Source: Phytopythium helicoides | Taxonomy: Eukaryota > Oomycota > Peronosporomycetes > Pythiales > Pythiaceae | Direction of reading: 5' to 3' | DNA: 64,000 nt | Assembly: GCA_024867545.1 (NCBI GenBank) | Contig: JANFNE010000010.1 | Coordinates: forward strand, 1 to 64,000 | Notes under the pieces: model-generated | The model's database searches: none | Told to the model about the DNA's origin: nothing | What the model saw: the letters and a program-made list of their open reading frames with translations, nothing else | Position numbers and translations under genes: made by a program | Shown: in pieces, positions 51,607 through 62,698 of the stretch | Numbering within the stretch: the stretch's first letter is position 1 | Layout: each line of letters opens with the position of its first letter

Positions 51607-52301
51607 CTACTCGGCCAGGAGCTCGGCGACCTGCAACGCGCGCTTGTACCGCCGACGCCCCAGCTTGACTTCCATGGACTCTTCCTCGCCCTCCTTTTCA
51701 GGGACACCAGCGTCGATAACCTCGTGGGCCGACTCGAGCACGCGCTGGCGCGCAGCACCCTGGATACCGCCGAGGTACTCGAGCACAAGCGAAAACATGG
51801 ACTTGGGCACCACGTCGGCCTCGTACATCCAGCGCAGGATCCACTGCTGCTTCATTTTCTGCTTGTCCATCCATCGGCATACACAAAACCGTTAGCGACG
51901 CGGTGCATCAACAGATAGCTGAGTGTGTGGAGGAGCTCAGGCACCTTGAACTTCCACGGGAGCTCGCCCTCGGCCACAGGCTCGTCACGGCGCTTCCACT
52001 GCTCCAGGTAGTACTTGGCCTGCTGGATCATCTCGGGCGAGCGGTCGGCCTGGCCTCCGCCCTCTGCCGGCTTCTCCTCCGCGTCCTTCTTCTTCTTCTT
52101 GCTGGCCGCCGCGGCTGCGCGCGCGCGCTTCTTGGACGCGGGCGTCACCTTCTCGCCATTGTCGTCGAACTTGATGTGCGTCTTGGGGGCCGCGCTCACA
52201 GCGGCAGTACCAGCAGAAGAGACCGAGGCCTCCGCCTTCTTGGACTTGGCGGCCGCCTTGAGCTTGCCGCGCTGCTTCTTGGACGGCTTCGCGGCGCCCA
52301 T
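51607..52301 (-). CDS. WKF-domain protein (C7orf50-like)
   Basis: Two exons, 52301..51945 and 51858..51607, give 202 residues; the 86-nt intron has acceptor AAGCAG and joins 'WKFK' to 'KMKQQWILRWMYE'. That junction aligns without a gap to human C7orf50 'WRFQKTRQTWLL'. Before it come a Lys/Ala-rich N-terminus with nucleolar-type basic runs ('KKQRGKLKAAAKSKK', 'KKRARAAAAASKKKKKDAEEK') and 'KYYLEQWKRR'. After it come 'VPKSMFSLVLEYLGGIQGAARQRV' and 'YKRALQVAELL'. The WKF domain family is associated with the nucleolus; its function is not established to my knowledge. The start at 52301 was chosen because it opens the conserved basic part; upstream in-frame ATGs add low-complexity residues. No frame error. 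Confidence 0.8.
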
Positions 52302-52721
52302 GTCGTCGATGCTTGTTGCCTTTGACTGGTTGACGCCGAGATTGTTTGTATTTGTATCCGTTGATAACTTACATGCTGAATTCATTGTTTTATTTAAGTT
52401 TACAATGTGAGCGTTGATTGGCTCGATTGAAATGCTGTGATTGGCGGAATACAACGCATGACTAGCTGTGATTGGCGGAATCGAAGCAAAACCCTTACCC
52501 CATTGGTTCAAATGGCGCGAAACGGCATCCCGGCCGAGTCAAGACCCCGCCGCCGACGACTGCACATGACGGACGCACTTTGCTTCTTGCGGCTCACGGG
52601 CGGGCAAGCACCAAGCCCAAGCTCACGGACGGTCGAAGTGTAACCATCGCCGCACACCCGCCGCTCTGTACATACCTGCCGAAGCCATCGGCGGCGGTTG
52701 TCTTTGCTGCGACTCGAAAAG
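52302..52721. promoter_or_regulatory. Divergent promoter with four ATTGG boxes and a 17-bp direct repeat
   Basis: The spacer between the WKF gene and the cyclin gene has ATTGG at 52417, 52440, 52471 and 52502. Two of these sit in an exact 17-bp direct repeat, GCTGTGATTGGCGGAAT, at 52434-52450 and 52465-52481, 31 bp apart (about three helical turns). This looks like a bidirectional promoter controlled by a CCAAT-binding factor. Confidence 0.55.
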
Positions 52722-53879
52722 ATGTGTCAACTGCGGTCCACCACCTCCAGGAAGCGCTCGCGGACGATCGATCGATCGCCAAGCGCTCAGGATGGAAGCA
52801 ATGCGTGCAGCTCGCTTGTGGTCGAGCTGAAGCGGCTGCGCTCGCGGACGTCGCCGACGGCGGTGGACGACAGAGAGGAAGACGAGTGCGATGTCAGCAG
52901 TGAGACGGAGGACAGCGAGACGGAGGAGGAAAGTGACGGTGAAGAAGAGGAGCAGGAGCGAGCGACGGCTGCGCATCGAGACGAGATCGTGGCCGCGCTG
53001 CTCACCATCACGGCCGGCGCTCGGACTCTCCAAGGAAACACTGCACTTGTGCGTGGACCTGCTCGACCGATACTTGCACCGACGAGGCGTAGAGCCGTCG
53101 CGTCTCGAGGCGCTCAGCATTGCGTACGTTCCGGAAGTGCCAATGCTGATGAGGGTGTCTCATTGCTGACTTTTGATATGTAGATGTCTTTGGATCGCTG
53201 TCAAGTTCGTCGAGACGCCTATCACCATTGCTAGCAAGAACATCAAGATGATCCTGCAGCGAAGGCGGCTCTCAGGCAACGTGCGTAATTGCTCATGCAA
53301 AGCGGACTCGTGTGTGCAATTCCGTAAGCTGACGATAGTGTGCTGCTGCAGTGGACATGGAATGAGATTCTTGACTTTGAACGAGAGGTGCTAGTTACGC
53401 TCGACTATCGCGTGATGGCTCCTACTTTGCTCTCCTTGCTCCAGCATCAGCTCTACAGCTCCACCATTGAGCCTTCAGTCGACAACAATTTCGAGTACAA
53501 GACGACTGATGCCGCTTCGCTTGCAGCATCACTCTCGTCGGAGCAACGAGACCTCGCCGTGTACTTTGCGGATCTGCTGTTGCTGTCATCGCGGGCTAGC
53601 GCTCACTCCAAGTATGAGTTAGTCTCGGCTGCAGTGTTCGTGGCTGCTGGCTGCCGAGTGCAGGATTCACCGAGAGAGCTTCTGCCTTCAGTTCTGCTAG
53701 TGTTTCTCCTCCATCGAGACGTCATCAACCCGGCGCATCCAGCTTACAAGGCGCGGTTTGCGCTGCGTTGCCAGTTTGGCACGCGCCTTCAGGCCCCATG
53801 GCAAGTGCCGTTCGATCCAAGCTGTGGCTGCCGTGTGTGTGAGAACAAGGTGGATCAACCAGAGTTCGCGGATGTCTGA
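52722..53879 (+). CDS. Cyclin (mitotic B-like), frame broken in exon 1
   Basis: Three exons: 52722..53123, 53184..53280 and 53352..53879; introns are 60 and 71 nt. The cyclin box reads 'LGLSKETLHLCVDLLDRYLHRRGVEPSRLEALSIACLWIAVKFVETP' and continues 'WTWNEILDFEREVLVTLDYRVMAPTLLSLLQHQL'. The second fold includes 'RDLAVYFADLLLLSSRASAHSKYELVSAAVFVAA'. The N-terminus is short, acidic and Ser-rich. Cyclins bind and activate cyclin-dependent kinases. The start of the box is reached only after a one-base shift near 53006-53015, just after 'RDEIVAALLTI'. I see no RxxL destruction box, but the N-terminus is too uncertain to rule it out. A cyclin with a divergent box is clear; the B-type label is tentative. 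Confidence 0.75.
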
Positions 53880-54102
53880 AGCATACAGCTCTCGCACGTG
53901 TAAATGTACAACAGTGTGGCATGTACCCTACATGAAATAGACGTGTGCGTGTGTATGTGAAGAAAGTCATTCGGTTCGCTCGCGATGACCACTGCAGCCG
54001 TGGCCTCGCTACCCTATCTCGAGCCCTGAACGCATCGCTTCGTGGACGGGGAACGGTCGATCAAAGACAAGCATGCACACATACACCGGCCTACAAGCGA
54101 GT

Positions 54103-55423
54103 CTACAGCAGGTGAGACTTGCGCAGGTCCTGGTACTTCTTGTAGCCGGCAGCGACGATCGCACCGAGGACGATCACAAGCAGCAGGAATGGCGTCTTCC
54201 ATCCACCCGACTTGGCTGCCGTCTCCTCGACGGTCTGCTGCAGTCTCTCATCCACCTGGTCGCGGATCGCATCCACGGTGCTACTCACGCGCTCAGTCAT
54301 CTTGCCGTTTGCCCAGTTCTCGAGCTCCTGGATGCGCTTCTCGTCCTCAACCTCCTGCTCCTTGAGCTTGCGAATGCTGTTCTCCGTTGACTCCTTGAGC
54401 GCCGTGAACTGGTATTCAAAGTCCTCGAGCATCTGCAGGAACTTGCGCTTCAGCAGGCGCATCTTGGCGTCCGCGTCGCCCTTGCTCAGTTCATCGGCCA
54501 GCTCCTGCGAAGTGTCGTTCTTGTGCTTCTCGTCCTTGGTCGTCACCTTCGGAGTCATCCACCTCACTGGATATCAAGCTGTTCCGTCAGATACAAAGCA
54601 CGACACAAGCGATCTAGACATCCAAGCACGTACTCGTAGACTGAGAGACCGATGACGTCGTGATTGTCGGCGAGGCCACCAGTTGAAGCCGTGATACCAA
54701 ATACCGCGTTGTTGAGGAATGCGTCCGAGATGCGAATCTGCTGCGAATAGCAGGGCACCCAGTCGCCCTGTGCCAGCAGCGTCGATGGCGATCGTGATCA
54801 TCTGGTCCTTGTACTGGATCTTGGCGCGCGAGAGACTGGTGGACGGGTTGAAGTTGGCGTTCCTCTCATGGTAGCGGATGCCGGGCGCCATGCAGCCGAC
54901 CTTTTCCATTTCGTTGAGCTGGTCGAGCGTCTTGGAGCCGTCGTTCTCGAAGAAAGTCACGTCCTTGTGGCCTCCGCCGTGCTCCTGGTTGACGAACGTG
55001 TCGAACACGAAGCCGAAGCCGTTGAAGTCGCCGATGAAGCCGTGGTTGTCTCCCTGCACGTACTTTTGCGAGTCGGTGATCCATAGCGCGAGGCCGTCGC
55101 CGAACCACGACTTGGCCTGGCCGCTGATGCGGAACGTGAGCACGGCCGAGAACTCGCGCGCCGCCAGCTTCTGCTTGCCCCAGATGTGGCCGCGCTTGCT
55201 CTGGCGGTCGGGCGTCAGGCGCACGAAGTGGCGGTTCACAGGCCGCCGCGCCGCCCGTGTCGAAGTCGCCGCTGATGCGACGCGCGCCATCGGCATCGAT
55301 GTCGTCGAACGGCTTCTCGAACGACACGCCCTTCAGCAGCTTCGCGCTCGACTCGTGGGGCGCGCAGGCCAGCGCCAGCGCGGCGGCGGCGCACAGCAGG
55401 CGCCCGACACTCGACAGGAACAT
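54103..55423 (-). CDS. L-type lectin (ERGIC-53/VIP36-like) cargo receptor, frame broken
   Basis: The start at 55423 opens a signal peptide ('LLCAAAALALACAPHESSA'). The lumenal domain is an L-type lectin: 'VNRHFVRLTPDRQSKRGHIWGK', 'SWFGDGLALWITD', 'DNHGFIGDFNGFGFVFDTFVN' with 'HGGGHKDVTFFENDG', and 'GGLADNHDVIGLSVYE' with its metal-binding DNHD. A coiled coil follows, then a C-terminal transmembrane helix ('TPFLLLVIVLGAIVAAGY') and a short lysine-rich tail. These receptors bring high-mannose glycoproteins from ER to Golgi. Exons run 55423..54634 and 54562..54103 around a 71-nt intron. Single-base shifts lie near 55241-55258 and 54764-54770; both are in C/G runs. Rab1 and SEC13 in the same window serve the same step. 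Confidence 0.82.
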
Positions 55424-55893
55424 GGAGAGCTCAAGCGCAGGTCGAGCGGCGAGGTAATGGCGAATGCCTCGGCCAAGGTGACGTGGAGCAGCGGCAGGTG
55501 GCGACTCGGCTAAGTACGAGGCGCGCGCGCGCGGGATGGAGTGTCGTACACAAGCGGGGAGTCTTCGGCTAGGTCCGATTGGTGACGACGGCGACGACAG
55601 GTTGAAGCGCGTGACGAGCGTGTCAAACCTGCATGATGACACGGCTGCAAGGAAGCGGCAGAGGAGGCGGAACTTGAAGCGGCAAGTCGGCGTCACAAGC
55701 CATCAGTGGTCGTAAGTGATACGAGCTGCTTGAGAGGGGGGAAAAATCATTGATCTTGTCGAGCCTACTACATCATCACCGCAGCTGGAAGATGTCACTT
55801 GTGGACGACTGTCGGTGACGCAGCGTTCGCGAGTGCGGCGGCGAGTTCGTCAGACTCTTGCGGACGGCAGAGAGGAAGCGTGCGTCTACGAAC
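55424..55893. other. Spacer between GPAT 3' end and lectin start
   Basis: About 470 bp, with the lectin promoter and the GPAT 3' end on the same strand. GATTGG near 55575 lies about 150 bp upstream of the lectin start. No other feature seen. Confidence 0.4.
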
Positions 55894-57568
55894 TCAGGTC
55901 ACGATGTCGTGCACCTCGGACGCGAGCTGCTCCCGCTGCTTGCGGATCGCCGCCACCTGATCTGCATGCGCCGTGATGTTGACCAGGAACCGCACGTTCT
56001 CAGGCCAGCGAGCGGCCTTCTTCAAGCACGCGGATATGCGAGTAGAGCAGCAGCGGCAGCACAAAAGGCCAGTGCGTACGCGTAAGACGGGCCAAGGAAG
56101 AACCACGCCAACACGATCAGCGTGAACCAGTGCGCGGGGATGAGGACACTAGAGTGAGAACGCACAGAACCGCAGTGTTAGTGATAAATCATTGCAGCAC
56201 CATCAAGATCAGTCCCGTTCACGTACGCAGCTGCAAAAATCTTGAATTGCGACTTGGACTCCGTGTAGCCGGCCATGGTGTTCATCTTGGACGCTAATGG
56301 ACGAGCAGCAACTCGTAAGCATGGCACTGTGCCTTGAAGCCATTACATGCACAGTACTCACCGATAAAATAGTATGGGAAGTGAAGCACAATCCCAGGTG
56401 TTGCGAGGGGAAGCAGCACCAGCAAGTACAATGCACGCTCAAAGAAGATCTGGAAAGCCGAGTCTTCCTTCTCAATCGGCAGAATAACTTCCTGGTCCTT
56501 CATGCGCAGTCGCTCGAGGTCATCGCGGTACTTCTCAACTTTTGCTCGGATAGCGGCAACCCGTTTCAGTTGCTCGTCGCCTTCGTCATCGCTCGGAGCC
56601 TTCTCGAGCATGTCGATGATATGTTGCGTGAGTCGCACCTCTTCATGCGCAGCAATCGATCCCGGGGTGTTCAAGTACAGGCGGCGCATGGAGCGCGCGA
56701 CCTTGATTGTGCTGAATTCCGAAGCATTGAGTGTCACGCCGTGCATTCTCTCTTCAAGGCATTGCGTTAGCCGCTTGACCTCGGCAAACTCGTCGGCTTT
56801 GAACGGCTCCGTGTTGACGTCGTCCGGCGTGATGGTCATTGGCGTACCAAACTCCATTGCTATTTGGCTACGGACAATAACGCCGACGTTAGCCACCGCC
56901 CTCACTCACAACTGTTTGCATCCATGTGCTTACCTTCGGAAGTGGTCCTTGTTGAAGTAGTTGAGCCCGACCGGGATGATCGGGATCGGACAATCGTAGT
57001 GCTTTGCAAACCCCGTGGCGACGCGCACTACGCCGGTGCGCAGCGTCAGCATCTTCGGTGCCGTGTATGACGTGCCCTCGGGGAAGAGCACCATGACATT
57101 GCCCGCCGCGAGCACCTCCCACGTGTGCTCAAACATGGCGCGGCTCGCTGCCTCCAACTGCTCGGGTGTCTTGTCCGAGTCGACGTCCGCGAGGCTGTCT
57201 TCCGACCGGCGCGGACGGTAGACCGGCACGCCGCCAAACATGCGCAGCAAGTAGCCTACGATGGGGTTGGCGAAGAGCGAGCCCTTGGCCCAGACGTACG
57301 AGTAGCGTCCGTACTTGGCCGACTGGCTGAGGATGAGCAGCGCGTCGACGAGCATGTTGGGGTGGTTCGGGCACAGGATCACGGGTCCTTCGCGCGGGAA
57401 GTTGTTGATGCCGTAGACGGCAATCTTGCGGAAGTACGTGTGCAGCAGCAGTCGCACGAAGCGCATGAGCATCGCGTACAGCTGCACGTAGAGCACGACG
57501 GCCGCGAGCGCGGCCCACACGAGCGTCCATCCGCTCGGCAGCAGCGCGGCCATCGTCAAGTCCGCCAT
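55894..57568 (-). CDS. Glycerol-3-phosphate acyltransferase (GPT2/SCT1-like), C-terminus broken
   Basis: Exons 57568..56934, 56867..56362, 56293..56227 and 56148..55894, with introns of 66, 68 and 78 nt. The acyltransferase signature is 'CPNHPNMLVDALLI' (NHxxxxxD block), then 'GGVPVYRP' and 'VMVLFPEGTSYTAP' (FPEGTS). Hydrophobic helices flank this domain ('LVWAALAAVVLYVQLYAML', 'LYLLVLLPLATPGIVLHFPYYFI', 'LIVLAWFFLGP'). The family adds the first acyl chain to glycerol-3-phosphate or dihydroxyacetone phosphate in the ER, the first step of phospholipid and oil synthesis. In the last exon the membrane segment and 'ENVRFLVNITAHADQVAAIRKQ' lie in different frames, so one or two single-base breaks are present near 56010-56085. 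The start is the first in-frame ATG. Confidence 0.8.
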
Positions 57569-59271
57569 CGCCGCGTCCTGCTCCTCGCTCGCCGGGTTGC
57601 CAACTGCCTCGAGCGCCTCGGCCGCCGCGTCAATCGGCGAGAAAGATACGCTGATCACTGGCGCCGATGACGTTCGCCGAGCCGCGCGATGAGCGAGCGC
57701 CGCTAGTCGACAGCCGCGCGAAGAACAAGTGGCCGTGGGGGGGCGGAGGAGCGCGGGGGAGAGAGAAGGAAGCGCTGGATCCACCGGCGCGCAGAGACGA
57801 GCGAGCGAGAGAGCGAAGCCAAAGCGCAACCGGCGGCGCGCTGATGATGACGGCGCAGTGACGTCCTCTGGAACGTCACTCCGCCGAAAGGCCCTCTTTG
57901 TTATGGAATACTAGTATAAATAGAAGACCTGTGGGAACGAATGAAAGTAGGAGATGTGGTTTGACAGGCATGTGACAGGGTGAAGAGTTCAGCGCGAGTT
58001 GCACCGGATCTTCCGGCGAAACTGCTCTGCAGACGCAATCCTGGCGTCGAGGCTGGAGTGGATGATGCAGCGCACACATTGCGCTGCGTTGCTGATCAAA
58101 TTGACTGTGGTGGTGACCGACGCTCGGATGACGACGGCATCGCACCCTGTCGTCATGTCCACCGTAGCACCTTCCACTGCTCCGCGAAGATCAGCAGGCG
58201 AAGGCAATGCTGACTCTCCGAGGCGATGCTCGCTCCGAAGCGTCGGAAATGAACTTGGCGCGCTCGCTGCAGCATGCTGGAGCGGTCTGTCGTCTCGAAT
58301 CATCGGGCGTTTCAAAAGGCGTCAGGCATGGCCGTTTTCCGTGGGCTGCGCGGATCTAGAAATTCGCACAGCGGTTTTTCGACATTCGACCGCCGTGAGC
58401 CACCTCGTCAACAGTACATGACGACTGGCCGTCGGAGAAGCCCCGCAAAGCCGTGGCAAGAATTCAGCCTCGTGTTATCACCTTGCAAATCCTGCTCTCT
58501 GCTTGAAGTGTCACGAGATTCAACTGCTTTTTGTCGCCGCGGAGTGACGCGACAAGCTTACCAGTGCCATCGCATTCGCGCCTCCAGAAATTCCTGGGAT
58601 CGGATTCGCACGTCGGACTTTCAGCGCCCATCGAGGTCGATCAGCGAGCGAGCGCCTGTTGCAGTAACGCGGCGAAGCTAATGCGGCCATCGGCACCGGT
58701 GGCGTCGTCCCATACAATTCCGCACATGTGCTGGCGCGCGGCTGGCACCCTTGGGGCTTCTGTGACAGCAGTGGCGCGGCGGCTCAGTCTTCAGAGCCCA
58801 ACGATTTATCTTGACAACCGTATGCCACGAAACGTACGGTACGCTTCAACCGCGGCTCTGTCCTTTCGATTTTTTCAGGGCTGTCGACTCACGTAGGTTA
58901 AAGCGGCGCCCATTGTAGAGGACTTGTCACTATGAGTAGTTTTCTATTGAGTTTTACCACCACGTAGTAGAATCATATACTAAAAAACCTGTGGAAATAA
59001 ATGTCAGCGTCTACTATTGTGCGGAAACTCATATCCTATGAGGAGGCCGCACGGCGTTGACTAAGACGCAGACGGGGCGGATATCCGTCGGCGTGTGCGC
59101 CACGTAGAAAAAGCTGGCAGCGGCAGGCCGGCGGTCGTCGCGCGCTCGCGGCGGCGCATGGCGCAGTTCGCAACTCGCGCGCGCGTCCACCCGGCCCGGT
59201 GCTTTCCCCGCTCGGCCGCGTACCTCCGCTCTCTCTCTCTCTCTAACAGCAAAGGTCGTCGCTCAATCCCC
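57569..59271. other. Long intergenic region
   Basis: About 1.7 kb between the GPAT start and the second PX gene. Open frames at 57999-58421 (plus), 57989-58315 (minus) and 58274-58681 (plus) overlap each other and lack domains, so I do not call them. A pyrimidine run at 59228-59244 followed by AACAG (to 59249) is a good 3' splice site and suggests an intron in the 5' leader of the PX gene. Confidence 0.45.
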
Positions 59272-60391
59272 ATGGCTGGCGGCGGCATGTTCCAGAGCGG
59301 CGTGCACGTGATGATCCCCGCGGCGCTCAACCGGCCGTCGCACACGCTCTACAGCGTGTGCATGCGCGTGCAGCCCACGAGCCAGGAGTGGACTGTCAAC
59401 CGCCGGTACTCACAGTTCCTCCAGCTGCGCAAGGACGTGCTGGCCACGCTGGCCACGCGCGGCGTGGCCTGCCCAAGCTGCGCCAGCTTCCACCGCGCGC
59501 TCGCCGCCTTCCAGTTCCCGGGCAAGTCGCTGATGCGCACCAACTCGGTCGTGCGCCGCCGCGTCACCATGCTACAGGACTTCCTCAAGCTGCTCGTCGA
59601 GCGCGTCTACAACGACCTGCCCAAGTGCAACATCTGCGGCGACCAGGTCCAGAAGATGACCCGCCCCTTCCTGCTGCGCGGCGCGCAGCCGCTGCACGGA
59701 TCCATCCTGCCCAAGATCCAGAAGTCGCTCTCGCTCGACTCGTACGCCGCCGTGCCGCGCTCCCAGCTGCCCTTCCTCATGACGCCCGCGTCCGCACAAA
59801 CCCCCGTCGAGGACGATACGATCCCCATGCTGGCGTCCGACGACGAGGACGAGGACGATGACGTCAACCACTTCGCCGCCACAGCGCCGATCCCATCGAC
59901 CTTCCAGCGGACGCAGCAACGAGAACGTTAAGAGCCATCGCTCGCTCTTCTCGGCAAGCTGCTCCAGCGGATTCAGTCTACGCTCCATGAAGGCGTCCGT
60001 GAGCACGGCCACGAGCAGCATCTTCTCGTCGAGCGCCAGCTCCAACCCGCTCGCGGCCAGCAAGGCGCCGAGCAACCACTCGGACACGTCCGAGGTCTCC
60101 ACGCAGCCGAACGACTCCGAGGACCTGTCGGACTCGGACGAGGCCGCCATCGCCGCCAAGTACAAGTACGACGACCAGCGCTGCACGGATGCCAAGTTGC
60201 CGCTCGAAGAAGCCATGAAGCAGGTCGTGCTCCCGGCGGGAGTGCCCTCGACGTACGAGGACGTGGTCATCCGCCTCACGTCCATGTGGGCTGCCTACGA
60301 CATGGAGGAAACGTTGGCCTCGCTGCCGCCTGAGCGGCTCTCGCAGCGCGTGTCCATCTCGGCCGCCAGCGGCGACGAGTACAGTTTCTGA
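59272..60391 (+). CDS. Second PX-domain protein with paired CxxC motifs, frame broken
   Basis: The ATG at 59272 opens a PX domain: 'LYSVCMRVQPTSQEWTVNRRYSQFLQLRKDVL' holds the RRYSxF phosphoinositide motif, 'FQFPGKSLM' the basic loop, and a helical end follows. CxxC motifs at C67/C70 and C119/C122, 48 residues apart, bracket the loop, as in the PX gene at 25852. The Ser-rich, acidic C-terminal half ('TSEVSTQPNDSEDLSDSDEAAI') ends 'SGDEYSF'. The PX half and the C-terminal half lie in frames one base apart; the switch falls between about 59878 and 59931. A 5' leader intron is likely (acceptor at 59249). The role should be membrane recruitment through PI3P. It converges on FtsZ 209 bp away. Confidence 0.75.
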
Positions 60392-60600
60392 GCGCCACAT
60401 CCGATGAAACGTTAGACCTAGAAGACACCAGCGTCGGCGAGAAAAGATCCGCCTCGCCATCATATTAACCTTCCAGCTCGCATTGGCACGAGCGAGACGG
60501 GAGGAAGCGTGTGGCGCGTCGTCAACGCTCCAGTTTTTGTACGAATTTTGTGCCTCCGAAATCGCCGCGGACACAGAGTGGCGCTACCTATAATACTCAG

Positions 60601-62463
60601 TCACTTTACCACGCTTGTGCGAGCTTGTTGACCATCGTACGACTCCATTCCGAACACTGGCTGGCTGTGCAATAGAGATGCGAGCAGCCAGTACTTACTT
60701 GCATGGTCTTTGACTCTATCTACTTACTTTTCCGGGTCCGCAATGCCCGTTGCCACTACGGACACGCGCACCTTGCCGTGTAGCGACTCATCAAACGTTG
60801 ATCCAAAGATGATGTTTGCGTGGGGGTCGTCCAGTTCCTGCGTCACGCGATCCGCAGCCTCGTCGACCTCGAAGAGCGTCAGATCCGAGCCGCCAGTGAT
60901 ATTGAGAATCATGCCCTTGGCGTCCTGTCATGCCAACCCAACCAAGTCAGCCATAACGAAATAAACTCAAATCATCAACACTGCTGCTGACCTTGATCGA
61001 GATGTCCCCGAGCAGCGGGTTCGTAAGAGCGCGCTCAGCAGCTCGGAGAGCGCGGTTTTCGCCCTCAGCTTCACCACTTCCCATCATGGCATTGCCCATG
61101 TTGGTCATGACCTGTTGAAAAAAAAGCAAGTGAGCAGCATGCTCAAAGGCGAGCTTCATATACCAGAGCGTACCGACTGAACGTCAGCGAAGTCCAAGTT
61201 AATCAGTCCGGGCATGACCATCAAGTCTGAGATGTTTTTGACGCCGTCGAGAAGGACATCATCCGCCATGCTGATTCATCACAAGAGATATGAGCCCACA
61301 GAGCCAACCACTGCTCACTCGACCACGACAGTAGTACGATACCGGAACGCCTCCATAAGCGACGTGCGTTCATTCGACATGTTGAAGAGGTTCTGGTTCG
61401 GGATGACCAGCATGGTGTCGACGCTTTGGCGCAGCTCCGCCAGTCCCTGCTCGGCCAGCTTGGCGCGGTTGCTACCTTCGAACCTGAATGGCTACAATGG
61501 AGAGCACCACAAATCAATTGCCTGCATCCGGAATCAAAGCGTTTCGATACACCCTACCTTTGTCACGACCGCGACCGTCAAGATGCCTGCTTCGAGCGCT
61601 GCCTGAGCGATCACAGGCGCAGCACCGGTGCCGGTTCCACCACCCATTCCGGCAGTCACGAACATCATGTTGGCCCCAGCAACACGCTCCATGATTTCGT
61701 CGATTGCCAGCTCTGCGGCCTCACGGCTGGAGAGAGAAAAAAAAAGGTTAGTGGTCGAGAATTGAAATCCGATCCCGTGTCTTTGCAAAACGCACGCACC
61801 CGACGTCGGGGTTGGCTCCGCAGCCAAGTCCGCCCGTGATTTCGGGGCCCATTTGCACGCGGTTGTCGGTCAGCGTCGTCCTCAGGTGCTGCGCGTCCGT
61901 GTTGCACACGAGGAATTCGACGCCCTGGAGTCCGCGCGCGATCATGTTGTTCACTGTTCCCCCAATAAGCCGAACGCCCCATCTCTCAGTCACGCAGCTC
62001 CTCGCCGACGCCACTCTTCCCGCACGCACCCGCGTTTCCGCCCGCGCCGCCGACGCCGACGACCACGATCTTGGGCGCGAAGCTCGACATGTCGGCCTCG
62101 AGGTTGCTCTGCTGCAGCCAGAGCGGCTGCGTGTAGCTCGCGGCCGGCGCCTCCACCGGCTCCAGCACCGCCTCCGCCTGCGCCGCCACGGGCTCCTCGA
62201 CCTTGTCGACCGCCGGCGCGGCGTCTTCCTTGCGCACCTTCTCCTTGAAGCCCTGTCGGTGGCCATTTCGTCCGTCAGGAACCACCAGAACGAGCCTTTC
62301 TCCGCCCTCTTCGAGTTCAAGCGCCGCGTACCATGCGCAGCGCCGCCGCCGCCGCGTCCGTCGCCTCCGTGGAGAACGCGAGGCGACAGGACGCCACGCC
62401 CGCCTGCTGCCGCCGCGCGCGCAGCAGCGTCGTGGCCGCCGCCCGCACTTGCAGCAGCGCCAT
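60601..62463 (-). CDS. FTSZ: Mitochondrial FtsZ
   Basis: Nine exons: 62463..62332, 62252..62030, 61953..61800, 61726..61558, 61491..61343, 61270..61174, 61111..60992, 60924..60728 and 60664..60601, adding to 434 residues with no frame error. The N-terminus is a typical mitochondrial presequence ('[22 protein letters not shown]'). The tubulin-like GTPase has '[16 protein letters not shown]', '[12 protein letters not shown]', the tubulin signature '[17 protein letters not shown]' and '[14 protein letters not shown]'. FtsZ polymerises into a ring for mitochondrial division and is kept by oomycetes and some other protists. It could also be written to stop at 60724, but the perfect GTAAGT donor there and a 63-nt intron favour the ninth exon. 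Intron lengths are 62-79 nt. The alpha-proteobacterial origin is established for the family. Confidence 0.93.
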
Positions 62464-62698
62464 CGACGCCCTAGGATTCCTTATCAAAATGGATGTGTTT
62501 GTCCATAGTGAGTCCAAGTGAAATATATGGTTATATTCCGATGGTAGTTTACCAGTGAGCGGGCTTGGCCACGCTCATTGGCCAAAAATGCCGTGGCCTC
62601 GGCCAATCAGCGTACGCCGTGGAGGCTAGCGCCGGGTCGCTTACGAGGCGCCGCGCGCGCCAATCAGCGGGCGCCGTCGGCTCTCTTGGCGTGAGTAT
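62464..62698. promoter_or_regulatory. Divergent promoter with repeated GCCAATCAGCG
   Basis: This 235-bp spacer lies between FtsZ and the ASCC2-like region. GCCAATCAGCG occurs at 62602-62612 and 62659-62669, 57 bp apart, and an ATTGG lies at 62577-62581. Repeated CCAAT boxes in a head-to-head gap suggest a bidirectional promoter. Confidence 0.5.

Noticed and set aside
57989..58681. Several frames of 100-140 codons in the gap between GPAT and the second PX gene
   Set aside because: They overlap on opposite strands and none shows a recognisable motif.
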